The notes under the pieces are model-generated. The model did not search any database. It saw only the letters and a list, made by a program, of their open reading frames with translations, and was not told the origin of the DNA. The translations under genes were made by a program, and so were the position numbers. A stretch of 64,000 bases of DNA from an uncultured SAR86 cluster bacterium (GTDB lineage Bacteria; Pseudomonadota; Gammaproteobacteria; Magnimaribacterales; D2472): contig CACOPA010000001.1 in the NCBI GenBank assembly GCA_902628925.1, forward strand, positions 390,532 to 454,531. Direction: 5' to 3'. Positions 8,357 through 18,438 of this stretch are shown in pieces; within the stretch, counting starts at the first letter, position 1; every line of letters starts with the position of its first letter.

Positions 8357-10013
8357 AGTATTACTAACCACCTTTATACTATTGGTCGTTGGTCTAGCTA
8401 GTCTAACTCTTTTTTCGTTTCCTTTTTTTTATATCGGAGGAGATGGTATTCAAGAAATTTCTTATGATGTTGAGCCTGACTATTTCGCAAATATTTTAAG
8501 TGTAATTTCATTTGGACATGTTTTTGATTTTCTTCATCCAGGCATTTCAATTACATATCCAGTTGGATATATTGCATTTTTTCTTAATTTAAATCCGGAG
8601 CAAATAGTAATTTTAGCAAGAGCATACTGCTTGACCGTATTTTTAACATCGATTTCATTTTCAGCAATCTTATTAAAGTTAAAAATAAACCAATTTTTTA
8701 TTCTCCTTGGTTTAATTTTTATATTTCCAGGAGTTTGGCTTCTATTTGACAGAATTTCTCCAGATTTAGTTTTGGGTGCATTGTTTATATTAAAGATTGG
8801 ATTAGTCTTTCGTTATTTAGACAACCCTACTTATTTGAAACTAGTCTTCATTGCCTTTATCAGTAGTTTGATGATTTCAACTAAATATACAGGCTTAATA
8901 TTTATTTTTCCTTTTTTATTGCTTTTTTTCTTCTATAGACATGGCAGTGATAAATGGGATTCAATGAAGCCTAAATATTTCTTAATATATTTATTTCTAT
9001 TTATATTTTTTTCTACGTTTTTTTTATGGGACTTATTACCTTTCTTGCCTTTAGTAATTACGCAACTAGATTTTTTTAAAGTCATATTTGATATGAATTA
9101 TTTCTTATTGGCATCAATATTTTTAGCATTATTTATGGCTCTATTGTTAGTGCGAAAATACCTCGTTTCTAAAGCTAAGAGCATCGGACCAAAAAAGATA
9201 ACTAAGTTAATTTATTTATCTATTTTATTCATTGGAATTTTAATTTTAATTTCAATTTTTTTACAATCAACTGAATTTAAAGAGATAGCTTTAAGATCAA
9301 GGCATTTAATTGGATTTATGATGCCAATAATTCTTATTGTTTCAAAAATTCACTTGAGCAAGTTTTCTTCCATAGCCGGAATTGTATTTTTGGCTATATC
9401 TTTAAGTACAAAAATGCTTTCAAACCATCAACATTATTTATATGGAGAGCAATTTAGTTTAAATTTTTATGATGATATTTTTGAAGTTTCTAAATCAAAT
9501 AATATTTACTTTTTCCCTACAGACAACTTTATTTCAAAGGATTTATTTTTTGCATGGGCTGATTATAGATATGGGAGCCCAACCCTCTTTAAAGATGAAA
9601 GTTATAAATTGAAAATGCTTGAAAAGCTAAAAATAAACCACTTCCAATTTTTTGATCTTAGAGGAATTCAGAGGGGTCAGTCGGATAGTTTTTACCTTGA
9701 ATTTTTAAGTAAATTTTCTTACCTTAGTAAAGCTCATCATAGAATCCTTCAAAAACTTTTAAACAGTATAGAACTTAAAAATATATGTTATCAAGGTATC
9801 AATAATCAGGTTAATGTTGCTGATTTTAGTATTATTTTTCCGAAGAGTTATAAATCTTTTGTATTAAATAATAATTTAGAAAGCCCCGATATTGCTCTTG
9901 AAAAAATTAAAAATTTGCAAAACAGAATTAATATAGAGTGTGGATTTAAGACTAAACTTGATGAGTTCCAATCTCAAGGAAATTTTCTTTATGAATTATA
10001 TATTCAACAATAG
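8328..10013 (+). CDS. Polytopic membrane protein, probable GT-C glycosyltransferase
   Basis: A 561-residue protein with about ten hydrophobic segments in the first 370 residues and a hydrophilic C-terminal domain of roughly 190 residues. The first periplasmic loop carries an acidic GGDGIQEISYDVEPDY stretch, in the place where GT-C enzymes (GT39/GT83-like) keep a catalytic acidic residue, and a later loop reads MISTKYTGL, similar to the STKxT segment in the fusion protein at 2568-4571. The start is TTG 8328, inside the GT2 gene; no nearby ATG precedes the first helix, so the exact start is uncertain. It probably transfers a sugar from a polyprenyl donor, perhaps the one made by the GT2 enzyme. 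No family is firmly recognised. Confidence 0.6.
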   Translation: MIILSNQSIKVLLTTFILLVVGLASLTLFSFPFFYIGGDGIQEISYDVEPDYFANILSVISFGHVFDFLHPGISITYPVGYIAFFLNLNPEQIVILARAYCLTVFLTSISFSAILLKLKINQFFILLGLIFIFPGVWLLFDRISPDLVLGALFILKIGLVFRYLDNPTYLKLVFIAFISSLMISTKYTGLIFIFPFLLLFFFYRHGSDKWDSMKPKYFLIYLFLFIFFSTFFLWDLLPFLPLVITQLDFFKVIFDMNYFLLASIFLALFMALLLVRKYLVSKAKSIGPKKITKLIYLSILFIGILILISIFLQSTEFKEIALRSRHLIGFMMPIILIVSKIHLSKFSSIAGIVFLAISLSTKMLSNHQHYLYGEQFSLNFYDDIFEVSKSNNIYFFPTDNFISKDLFFAWADYRYGSPTLFKDESYKLKMLEKLKINHFQFFDLRGIQRGQSDSFYLEFLSKFSYLSKAHHRILQKLLNSIELKNICYQGINNQVNVADFSIIFPKSYKSFVLNNNLESPDIALEKIKNLQNRINIECGFKTKLDEFQSQGNFLYELYIQQ

Positions 10014-10022
10014 TTTTTAAGC

Positions 10023-11894
10023 ATGTGTGGCATTGCAGGTTATATTTCGAATACAAGGCTATCCGAAAATGTAATTGATAAAATGATTTCAAAACTAGAG
10101 CATCGTGGCCCTGATTCCTCAGGTATATGGAGGGATGAATCTACAAATCTTGTTTTTGGACATAAAAGGCTTTCAATTCTTGATCTCAGTTCAGCTGGAC
10201 ACCAACCCATGGAATCAAAATCTGGCAGATATGTCATTACATACAATGGAGAAATTTATAATCATTTAGATTTAAGGAATGAATTAATAAAAATGAGGCC
10301 AAATATAATTTTTCGAGGGACTTCTGACACTGAAACTCTTTTATATTGCCTTGATGAATTTGGTTTAAGAGATAGCATTCAAAGGTTTGAGGGTATGTTT
10401 GCAATGTGCATTCTTGATCGAAAATTAAAAAAATTATATCTAGTACGAGATAGATTTGGAGAAAAACCTCTTTATTTTCAATCATCAAATAATTTTTTAA
10501 TTTTTGCATCTGAAATTATTGCCCTCAAGCAAAATCCACATTTTGATGAAACTATTTCCTTTGATGCATTGGATTATTATTTTAGGAAGGGCTTTACTCC
10601 TCCAAGTAAATCTATTCTGAAGAATGTGCATAAAGTTCTGCCAGGCCATTACTATGAATTTGACTTGGATGATCTTAAGATAAAAGAAAATCAATATTGG
10701 TCAGCCTCAATTCAATCGGAAATAAATAATAGTAAATTTTCAGGCAATTTTGATGATGCAACTAACCAACTAGAATCTTTATTATGTAAAAGTATTCAAG
10801 ATAAACTTATTTCTGACGTACCACTTGGCATCTTCTTGTCTGGTGGATTAGATTCTTCGATCATAACAGCAATAGCATGTAAAAAAATCAAGCAGGATAT
10901 TTCTACATTTTCAATTGGTTTAATGGACCATAAATGGGATGAATCAAAATTTGCCAGAAATATCTCTAAAGAACTTGGATCAAATCATCATGAATTATCT
11001 ATTAACGAAAGGGATATTATTGATTTAATTCCAAATATCTCGAAGATTTATCATGAACCAATTTCTGATACATCTCAAATTCCTACATATTTAGTATCAA
11101 AATTTGCGAGAGAAAATGTTACGGTCGCCCTTTCAGGTGATGGCGGTGATGAGCTTTTTGGTGGATATTCAAGATACATTAACGGACAAAAAGTAATTAA
11201 TGCCAGTCAATTTATACCTAAAATGCTACGAAAAAAAATAAAGAACTTAACGAAATTTTTCTTCAAGAGTGAATCAAATCCATACATGAAAGGATTTTCT
11301 CTAATTGATTATGAAGATAATAAAGATTTATATAGAAAAATGACTGCTTTTTGGCATAACTCACCCATTAATCTTGATTTTATAGAATCAAAATCTTTGC
11401 ACTATGAACCAATAACATCTAATTTATCATTTCAAGAGCTTGCCATGCTAAATGATACTATTTCCTACCTACCTGAGAGTGTTTTAGCAAAAGTTGATAG
11501 AGCATCAATGTCAGTTTCATTAGAATCTCGTGCACCTTTTTTGGATTCTAAGTTATTTGATTTTGCTTGGTCATTGCCAATCCCTTTTAAGATAAAGGGG
11601 AATGAATCTAAATTTATTTTGAAAAAGTTATTGTCAAGATTTCTTGATCCAATTTATTTTGATCGTCCCAAGATGGGTTTTGGATTGCCAATTGGCGACT
11701 GGTTAAATTCAGCTTTACGAGATTGGAGTAATGATTTAATTATTTCTAGTGAAAGTAATTTATCCCATATTTTAGATATACAAACATTAAAAAATAAACT
11801 TGAGGAACATCATACAGGTAAGCATAATCATGCAAATCAGCTTTGGTCGGTATTAATGTTTATAGATTGGCATAATAACTTTTACAATGAATAA
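10023..11894 (+). CDS. asnB: Asparagine synthase (glutamine-hydrolysing), class B
   Basis: A full-length 623-residue protein starting MCGIAGY, which exposes the glutaminase nucleophile Cys2 after Met removal. The N-terminal Ntn domain shows RGPDSSG, NGEIYN and GTSDTETLL; the C-terminal synthetase domain has the pyrophosphatase loop FLSGGLDSS (about residue 275) and SGDGGDELFGGY. Known reaction: aspartate or a related carboxylate plus glutamine and ATP gives the amide. In exopolysaccharide loci this family (AsnB/WbpS-like) often amidates uronic acids, which fits its position between glycosyltransferases. It starts 9 bp after the membrane GT and overlaps the GT4 gene by 8 bp. Whether it serves asparagine synthesis or sugar amidation cannot be decided from sequence. 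Confidence 0.92.
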   Translation: MCGIAGYISNTRLSENVIDKMISKLEHRGPDSSGIWRDESTNLVFGHKRLSILDLSSAGHQPMESKSGRYVITYNGEIYNHLDLRNELIKMRPNIIFRGTSDTETLLYCLDEFGLRDSIQRFEGMFAMCILDRKLKKLYLVRDRFGEKPLYFQSSNNFLIFASEIIALKQNPHFDETISFDALDYYFRKGFTPPSKSILKNVHKVLPGHYYEFDLDDLKIKENQYWSASIQSEINNSKFSGNFDDATNQLESLLCKSIQDKLISDVPLGIFLSGGLDSSIITAIACKKIKQDISTFSIGLMDHKWDESKFARNISKELGSNHHELSINERDIIDLIPNISKIYHEPISDTSQIPTYLVSKFARENVTVALSGDGGDELFGGYSRYINGQKVINASQFIPKMLRKKIKNLTKFFFKSESNPYMKGFSLIDYEDNKDLYRKMTAFWHNSPINLDFIESKSLHYEPITSNLSFQELAMLNDTISYLPESVLAKVDRASMSVSLESRAPFLDSKLFDFAWSLPIPFKIKGNESKFILKKLLSRFLDPIYFDRPKMGFGLPIGDWLNSALRDWSNDLIISSESNLSHILDIQTLKNKLEEHHTGKHNHANQLWSVLMFIDWHNNFYNE

Positions 11895-12984
11895 GATTTT
11901 ATTCGTTGTATCAGAAGATTGGTATTTTTTAAGTCATAGGATTGAGCTTGCTAAATCGCTCATCGAAGATGGAAAAGAAGTTTTTTTAGTAGCTCAAGTA
12001 GGAAAATCTAGTGAAGAAATCGAAAAAGAGGGCATTAAGGTATTACCATGGAAATTAAAAAGGTCATCAAAAAATCCTTTAGTTGAAATACTTTCAATAA
12101 ATACTCTAGTTAAGCATATTAACAATATCAATCCAGACATAGTTTACTCAGTTGCTTTGAAACCTAATATATATTCTGGAATAGCTTCTTATTTTGTTAA
12201 TACAAAGCGACAAATATATGCAGTCGGGGGGTTAGGTTATCTATTTCAAAATGAAAATAAATCTTCATTACAAAATATTATTAAATTTATTTTAAGATCA
12301 ATATTTTCAAAACCTAAGTCTAAGTTGATTGTACAAAATAGCTTCGATAAGGAATTCTTTTTAAATTTAAGTATTCCTGAAAGGAACATTTTTCTTATAG
12401 AAGGATCTGGAGTTGATACGAACAAATTTCGTTTCAAAGAAATTAAAGAATTCCCATGCAAAGTATTGTTCTCTGGCAGACTTTTGTACGACAAAGGCCT
12501 TAAAGACTTTGTGAGTCTCGCAATTAAATTCAAAGATAGGAATGATATTGAATTCATTGTAGCTGGAGAAAGAGATCCTCAAAATCCTGCATGTATTGAA
12601 GCAAAAGTTATTGAAGAGTGGAAGAAGATTAATAACATCAAATTTTTAGGTAAAGTTAATGATATGCCCAAGCTTATTTCAGAATCACATATTATTTGCT
12701 TGCCCTCTTATCATGAGGGTTTTCCAAAAGCACTTTTAGAGGGGGCAAGTGGTGGAAGACCAATAATAGCCTATGATATTCCAGGATGTAGGTCTATTAT
12801 TCACGAAAATAAAAATGGTTTCTTAGTTAAGTTTAAGGATGAAAGTTCTCTTTATCAAAAACTAGATCACCTATATAGAAACCCTCATTTAATTAAAGAG
12901 ATGGGTTTAGAAGGCAGAAGATTAGTTTTAGAAAGATTTTCAGATAAGCAAATTAATAATCAAATCAAATCAATACTTAATTAA
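11887..12984 (+). CDS. Family 4 glycosyltransferase
   Basis: The 365-residue protein has a GT-B layout. The N-terminal half begins MNKILFVVSEDWYFLSHR and contains a VGGLGYLF loop; the C-terminal half has VLFSGRLLYDKGL and the donor-binding motif SYHEGFPKALLEGASGGRP, the EX7E signature of GT4 retaining transferases. It resembles PglA/WcaL-like enzymes that add HexNAc residues to lipid-linked precursors in the cytoplasm. The start overlaps the asnB stop by 8 bp. It is the last glycosyltransferase before the export genes; a short AT-rich gap with no obvious terminator separates it from them. Confidence 0.9.
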   Translation: MNKILFVVSEDWYFLSHRIELAKSLIEDGKEVFLVAQVGKSSEEIEKEGIKVLPWKLKRSSKNPLVEILSINTLVKHINNINPDIVYSVALKPNIYSGIASYFVNTKRQIYAVGGLGYLFQNENKSSLQNIIKFILRSIFSKPKSKLIVQNSFDKEFFLNLSIPERNIFLIEGSGVDTNKFRFKEIKEFPCKVLFSGRLLYDKGLKDFVSLAIKFKDRNDIEFIVAGERDPQNPACIEAKVIEEWKKINNIKFLGKVNDMPKLISESHIICLPSYHEGFPKALLEGASGGRPIIAYDIPGCRSIIHENKNGFLVKFKDESSLYQKLDHLYRNPHLIKEMGLEGRRLVLERFSDKQINNQIKSILN

Positions 12985-13039
12985 TTACCTCGAGTTATTA
13001 AATTAACCATTGATTAAAAGACTCAGTATAATAACTATT

Positions 13040-15685
13040 ATGAATACTATTAGACTCAAAATTTTGCTTGTAGTGGCATTTCTTGTTATGCCATCCCTGA
13101 ATTCTCAATCTTTGGATATTGATCAATTTGAGAAATTGCTTGATGAAAGGTCACAGAGTGGGATTTTTAATGAAGAAGAAAAATCTTACGAATCTTTCAC
13201 GCAGAATCAACTATCTAATATTATGAGTAAGCAAGAGCTTGTTGATGAAAAACTAAAACAGGATTTGTATCTCAAGGAATTAAACCAGGATAGGATCGAA
13301 TTAGCATCACAACTATGCAGTAGAGATAAAAGAGCTTGTTATTTAATCGAGGAGTATCATGATTATCAAAATACTAAGATTCCCCCCTCATCACTTGATG
13401 AACTTGAGCTTTATGGTATAGATATTTTTTCCGGATACCCCTTAACTTTTGATCAACAGTCAGATACTTCAATAAAATCAAACTATGTTCTTAAGGTTGG
13501 TGATCGGCTAAGAATTTTCTCGTATGGGCTAACTAAGATAGATGAGGTTACTACTATACTAAGTTCTGGTGAGCTTATTATTCCAGGATATGGACCAATA
13601 AATATTGCAGGAATGACTTTGAGTGATGCTAATGAAGCTGTAAAGGATTTTGCACAGTCAAAAGAAATTGGAGCAGAGGTTTTTTTAATAACTGAACAAC
13701 TAACAACTAATCAGGTCTATATTTTAGGAAATGCAGCAAATCCAGGAGCATATAACCTTGGCGTAATGTCATCTCCTTTGAATGCTTTAGTAGCTTCAGG
13801 GGGATTCAATAGAAATTCATCCTTGAGATCCATTAAGGTATTTCGTGGTAAATCACTATTAAATGAAATTGATTTATATGAGCTACTAGTTGAGGGTAAA
13901 ACCATTGATGATGTCAGGATACAGAGTGGAGACTCAATTCTAATTACTGGATTGGGAGACAGTATTAAAGTCTTTGGTGAAGTAATTAGACCTGCTATAT
14001 ATGAGCTTAAACCAGGCGAAACACTTAATCATGCTTTAGATTTTGCATTGGGCTTTACTCCACTTGCTGATAAAAAAAACATAACTATTAATAGATTAGA
14101 TAAGTTTGGTAATTTCTTTTCAATTGAGGTTTCAAATAAATTAAATTTTAAATTGCAAAATGGTGATCAGATTATCGTAAATAAAATAGATGGTGAAGCT
14201 TTGAACAACATTGAGCTAGCAGGTGCAATAAGAAAATCTGGAACATTTCAGCATAAAGGCAATAAAACACTGGGTGATCTAATTAGCATAGTTCACGATC
14301 TTAGAGATGATACTTATGTTGGATTTGGTGTTATAAAAAGATTTAACATAAGAACAAGAACCTGGAGTGCTTTCTCGTTTAATCTGCTTAATCAAGACGT
14401 ATTAAATAATATCTCACTTGAGCCAAAAGATAAGATATATATTTTTTCAAAAGATGATATTGATTTAATTAATGCTGTTTCATTAAATGAATTAATTGAC
14501 CTTAATATTACCCCCAGAATGATTAGTGACACAAGACAAAAAGAAATAGAATTTATAAAATCTGATGAACTAAATTTTTCAAATCCTGAGTCATTAAGTT
14601 GTCTTGAATACGTAATGAATCAAGACAGCAGTAATATAGTGATAGACAATTTTAGTAAAAAACTTGATGTTGTTTCAAGAAACGTTTCTTTGGATTGCAC
14701 TCCACTTTTATCAGCAAGCCCTGATCTTTTACCAATCTTAATAATAAATTCAGTTCCAGTCCTTGGAAATGTCAGATTTCCAGGCCTCTACCCAGCCACA
14801 GGAATTTCTAATGCAAATGATTTTGTATCAATGGCTGGTGGGCCATTAAGATCAGATGAAGGATCTGAGGTAGATTCTAATTTTTTTGAAAGCGGTGATA
14901 TCGCGTATGTAAATGTTCAATATGATGAGACCATAGGTGAGCAAAATTATATTTTTTTGATGGGTGAATTTAATGCACCAGGTAGATATACATTCAAAAA
15001 AGGGGATACTGTCGGATCAATTATTGCTAAAGCAGGTGGCTTAACATCTCATGCATATCCTGTCGCAGGGATAATGACTAGAAATTCTATTAAAGAGAGA
15101 GAAAGAGCTGCTATTCAAAGGGCTCGTCAAGAGCTATCTGAAATTATAGGTTCAGCAGTAACTAGTGGCTACATGAGCCAATCCTCAACTGATTTAGTTA
15201 GCCTAGTCTCTTTGATGACTCAATTATCAGAAGTTGAGCCTGTGGGGAGAATCGTTACCGAATTAAACCCATATAACCTTCAAAGTAATCCTGACCTTGA
15301 CTTAATTTTACAAAATGGAGATATGATATACATGCCTAGAATTCAGAACACAATCACAGTATCAGGACAAGTCCTTAATCCCGTTACGGTACCTTATAGC
15401 AGCAAATTAAATACTCGTGAATACATAAATCTTGCTGGAGGATTTAAAGATAATGCGGATAAAGGAAATATCTATGCTCTTCTTCCTAATGGAAAATCAG
15501 TAAGACTTAAGTCAAATAGTTTCAACTTATTTCAGTCAAGTGGAGGATTTTTACCAGGTACAACTATTATCGTACCCAGAAAAGCAAGACCGCTTGATTC
15601 TCTAGCTTTAGTCGAAACGGTAACTCCTATTATAGCTAGTTTATCTATAACAGCAGCCTCAATTGCTGCAATTAACAATAACTAG
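13040..15685 (+). CDS. Multi-SLBB polysaccharide export protein (Wza-like outer-membrane translocon)
   Basis: The protein is about 881 residues, more than twice the length of E. coli Wza. ATG 13040 gives a compact signal peptide (Lys/Arg then LKILLVVAFLVMPSLNSQS); an upstream in-frame TTG at 13010 is less likely. No lipobox Cys is seen, unlike classical Wza. After a charged region comes a Poly_export domain (YVLKVGDRLRIFSYG near residue 160) and then several SLBB repeats recognisable by VYILGNAANPGAY, IKVFGEVIRPAIYEL, IELAGAIRKSGTF, LGNVRFPGLYPATG, IFLMGEFNAPGRYTF and ITVSGQVLNP. These form the periplasmic ring stack through which glycan leaves the cell. Two genes of a Yjb/Gfc-type system follow. 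Confidence 0.88.
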   Translation: MNTIRLKILLVVAFLVMPSLNSQSLDIDQFEKLLDERSQSGIFNEEEKSYESFTQNQLSNIMSKQELVDEKLKQDLYLKELNQDRIELASQLCSRDKRACYLIEEYHDYQNTKIPPSSLDELELYGIDIFSGYPLTFDQQSDTSIKSNYVLKVGDRLRIFSYGLTKIDEVTTILSSGELIIPGYGPINIAGMTLSDANEAVKDFAQSKEIGAEVFLITEQLTTNQVYILGNAANPGAYNLGVMSSPLNALVASGGFNRNSSLRSIKVFRGKSLLNEIDLYELLVEGKTIDDVRIQSGDSILITGLGDSIKVFGEVIRPAIYELKPGETLNHALDFALGFTPLADKKNITINRLDKFGNFFSIEVSNKLNFKLQNGDQIIVNKIDGEALNNIELAGAIRKSGTFQHKGNKTLGDLISIVHDLRDDTYVGFGVIKRFNIRTRTWSAFSFNLLNQDVLNNISLEPKDKIYIFSKDDIDLINAVSLNELIDLNITPRMISDTRQKEIEFIKSDELNFSNPESLSCLEYVMNQDSSNIVIDNFSKKLDVVSRNVSLDCTPLLSASPDLLPILIINSVPVLGNVRFPGLYPATGISNANDFVSMAGGPLRSDEGSEVDSNFFESGDIAYVNVQYDETIGEQNYIFLMGEFNAPGRYTFKKGDTVGSIIAKAGGLTSHAYPVAGIMTRNSIKERERAAIQRARQELSEIIGSAVTSGYMSQSSTDLVSLVSLMTQLSEVEPVGRIVTELNPYNLQSNPDLDLILQNGDMIYMPRIQNTITVSGQVLNPVTVPYSSKLNTREYINLAGGFKDNADKGNIYALLPNGKSVRLKSNSFNLFQSSGGFLPGTTIIVPRKARPLDSLALVETVTPIIASLSITAASIAAINNN

Positions 15686-15701
15686 AAACTCTACTCTGCC
15701 A

Positions 15702-17849
15702 GTGAGGGCTATATTATTATTCTTATCGATATGTTGCGTATCGATAAAAGCTCAAATCTCTGAATATATTTATCCATATTCTAATGTTCCTATTATTTCT
15801 AATTATGGCACAACTGGATTATTGCAAGTTCCAACTGCTAGAATGCACGAAGAGGGAACTATAAGCTTTAGCTGGTCACATCTTGAACCTTATTTAAGAG
15901 GATCCATCGTAGCAAATCCGTTTGATTGGTTTGAGGCAAGTTATCAATATACAGATGTCAATAATTACTTGTACAGTACTGTTAAGAGTTTTAGCGGTTC
16001 TCAGTCTTATAAAGATAAGGGTTTTGATGCTAAGTTCAGGCTTATCAAGGAAACTAACTTAATTCCTGAAATTGCCGTTGGTTTTAGAGATCTTGGAGGT
16101 ACAGCACTATTTGGTGGAGAGTTTATTGTAGCTTCAAAAAAACTTGGTAATATCGATTTTTCGGTAGGTATGGGATGGGGAACTATAACAGGCAATTCAG
16201 TAAGTAATCCATTGGCAGAATTGCATGATAGGTTTAAAGATAGAAATCTTAATTCAGGTGATGAAGATTCAGTTGGTGGAGAGGTAAATTATGGATCTTT
16301 CTTTGCTGGTGAAGAGGTAGGCGTATTTGCCGGGATAGAGTACTTTGTTCCTCGCTTCAATGGTTTAAGAATCATGTTTGAGCTTGATCCTACTAATTAT
16401 AATGCTGAAGCATACAAGCCAGTTGCCCAGGACTCTGATTTTAATTTTGGTATTGTCTATCCTGTTAATAAAAACCTATTTCTTAAACTAGGTTATATTA
16501 GAGGTAATACCTTAAATTTTGGATTTACATATACAAACTCTATCGGCGGTAAGAACCCAATAATTAATAAGAAACCCAAGCTTAGAGAAATTAAAAATTC
16601 TGAAAGGTTTAAGAGAGGAAATGAACTTGATAGGTATAATCTTTATAGGTCCTCATTAAAATTTCTTAATGAAAATAGATTATATCTTCAAACTGCTCAT
16701 TTAAGCGAAGATGAATCTAAGCTTTCAGTAAGCGTTATTCAGCCTACTTATCACAGCCATCCAATTGCAATTGGACAAACCTCAAAAATACTTGACCAAC
16801 TTGCTCCAGATAATATTGAATCTTTTGAAATCACAATGGCAAATGGTAATCAGCCTATGTATAAAGTTACCTTTCCAAGAAAGGACTTTAATACCTATAA
16901 AGAGGCTAACCTCCCATATGCCTTACTTTCAACAACAAAATTTGAAGATATTTCTGCAGCTGAAGTGCAGATGCACGAATTCAAACCCAGAGCCATATTC
17001 CCAGTGATTAACTCTAAATTTTCACCATCTATAAGAAGTCAAATTGGTGGACCTGACGGTTTTTATTTTGGTGAATTGATGCTGGCACATCATGCCTCTG
17101 TTGTTTTTTCAAGAAATCTTGAATTAACTTCTAATATCAATCTTTCAATTTTAGATAATTTTGGAGACTTAAAATTAGCATCTGACAGTGTTCTTCCACA
17201 TGTGAGGACTGATATTGTCCAGTATCTTAAAGAAAGTAAAGGATTACACATATCTAATCTTCAATTTAACTACTTTAATAAAATTGGAAAAAATATTTAT
17301 ACAAAAACCTCAGCTGGATTATTTGAGAGTATGTTTGGAGGGGTTGGAGGAGAAATTTTGTATAAACCTGTACTATCAAATTATGGAATTGGTATAGAAG
17401 CCTGGTCCGTAAAACAAAGAGATTATGACCAAATGTTTGACTTTAGAGATTATTCAGTCGTTACAGGCCATATGACCCTATATTTTCAAGAACCCAGATC
17501 AAGAATCTTATTTAAGTTAATGGGTGGGAGATTTTTGGCAAAAGATTCAGGTTTACACTTAGACTTATCTAGAAGCTTTAAAAGTGGCTTAAGAATTGGA
17601 GCGTTTATTGCAAGGACTGACATAAGTTATGCTGAATTTGGCGAAGGGAGTTTTGATAAAGGTTTCTATTTCTCATTGCCTATAGATATTTTCTTTTCAG
17701 AATACTCAAAGCCACATACTGGATTCGGCTTACGTCCAATTACAAGAGATGGAGCAGCATTTTTAATTCATTCACATAGGTTATGGAACGTAACTGACTC
17801 AGCAACAAAGTCAGATTTAATATTTGACTGGGGTGACATCTATGATTAA
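15702..17849 (+). CDS. YjbH-family outer-membrane protein (exopolysaccharide export)
   Basis: After a signal peptide (MRAILLFLSICCVSIKAQ if GTG 15702 is used; a TTG at 15663 inside the previous gene is the alternative) the mature protein begins with YGTTGLLQVPTARMHEEG. This matches the GxxGLxQxPTARM signature of YjbH/GfcD proteins. The ~715-residue length and alternating aromatic strands (SYQYTDVNN, LFLKLGYIRGN, GFYFSLPIDIFFSEY) fit a double beta-barrel in the outer membrane. YjbH works with YjbE, YjbF and YjbG in secretion of an extracellular polysaccharide. It follows the SLBB protein directly and overlaps the lipoprotein gene by 8 bp, so the three form an export cassette. Confidence 0.85.
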   Translation: MRAILLFLSICCVSIKAQISEYIYPYSNVPIISNYGTTGLLQVPTARMHEEGTISFSWSHLEPYLRGSIVANPFDWFEASYQYTDVNNYLYSTVKSFSGSQSYKDKGFDAKFRLIKETNLIPEIAVGFRDLGGTALFGGEFIVASKKLGNIDFSVGMGWGTITGNSVSNPLAELHDRFKDRNLNSGDEDSVGGEVNYGSFFAGEEVGVFAGIEYFVPRFNGLRIMFELDPTNYNAEAYKPVAQDSDFNFGIVYPVNKNLFLKLGYIRGNTLNFGFTYTNSIGGKNPIINKKPKLREIKNSERFKRGNELDRYNLYRSSLKFLNENRLYLQTAHLSEDESKLSVSVIQPTYHSHPIAIGQTSKILDQLAPDNIESFEITMANGNQPMYKVTFPRKDFNTYKEANLPYALLSTTKFEDISAAEVQMHEFKPRAIFPVINSKFSPSIRSQIGGPDGFYFGELMLAHHASVVFSRNLELTSNINLSILDNFGDLKLASDSVLPHVRTDIVQYLKESKGLHISNLQFNYFNKIGKNIYTKTSAGLFESMFGGVGGEILYKPVLSNYGIGIEAWSVKQRDYDQMFDFRDYSVVTGHMTLYFQEPRSRILFKLMGGRFLAKDSGLHLDLSRSFKSGLRIGAFIARTDISYAEFGEGSFDKGFYFSLPIDIFFSEYSKPHTGFGLRPITRDGAAFLIHSHRLWNVTDSATKSDLIFDWGDIYD

Positions 17850-18438
17850 GAAAATATGTTTTATGTGCATTTTTTTAGTTTGTGCTTGCACAACTATTCC
17901 AATCGGTTATTTAGATACTCTTGGCACTGCCTATAAATCTCTACGAAACTATCCAGGAACAGAAATTGATAAGGATTATTATGATGGTTTCCAGTATAGC
18001 TTTATTAGAGCTCAATTCAGTGGAGCGCCACCTGTTATTTTAGTACTATCAAAGGTAGAGAATAATGAATTCTTTTGGGTGGGATCTGATGGATCTACAC
18101 TTACTACAAATCAAGATGGAAAGATCATTAAAACTGAAGGAATAAATCGTGATATTGAATTTATATCAACAGGCAAAAAAAAATATAAGCTAAACCTTTT
18201 TAATCCTGACGCTTTCTACCAACCTTATGAATTTAATTTAACTGAATCTTCATATACTAATATTAATTATCTCGATAGTGAAATATTAGTAATGCTTAAA
18301 GAGGAAGAGTTTTATTCAAAAATTATTGGTTGGAAAAATAAGAATAGGTATTATTATTATGAAGGTAGACCAATAAGGACGGTACAAAATATCCATCCTT
18401 ATTTGCCTAGTTTAAGACTTGATTTTTACTATAAGTGA
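17842..18438 (+). CDS. YjbF/GfcB-family lipoprotein
   Basis: A ~198-residue lipoprotein: a Lys-rich start, hydrophobic core CFMCIFLVCACTT with a lipobox ending VCAC, then a beta-rich domain (VILVLSKVENNEFFWVGSDG, ITTEGINRDIEF-like). Family members (YjbF, GfcB/YmcC) accompany YjbH/GfcD and SLBB proteins in group 4 capsule and Yjb polysaccharide secretion. ATG 17842 is chosen because it places the signal peptide correctly; it overlaps the YjbH stop by 8 bp. The gene ends exactly where the convergent YjbE-like gene ends, with no space for a terminator. A YjbG/GfcC homologue is not seen; the very long SLBB protein may supply that role (inference). Confidence 0.8.
   Translation: MIKKICFMCIFLVCACTTIPIGYLDTLGTAYKSLRNYPGTEIDKDYYDGFQYSFIRAQFSGAPPVILVLSKVENNEFFWVGSDGSTLTTNQDGKIIKTEGINRDIEFISTGKKKYKLNLFNPDAFYQPYEFNLTESSYTNINYLDSEILVMLKEEEFYSKIIGWKNKNRYYYYEGRPIRTVQNIHPYLPSLRLDFYYK

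Noticed and set aside
1-11894. Recent segmental duplication of the two asparagine-synthase genes flanking the 0.5-10 kb block
   Set aside because: The shared C-terminal regions align in motifs but differ at most other positions, so they are old paralogues and do not mark a recent duplication or a recombination boundary.
13156-13163. GAGTGGGA match to the att-like core inside the SLBB export gene
   Set aside because: It is an 8-mer within coding sequence with no extended identity and no gene-order break, so it serves as background for the motif rather than as a site.
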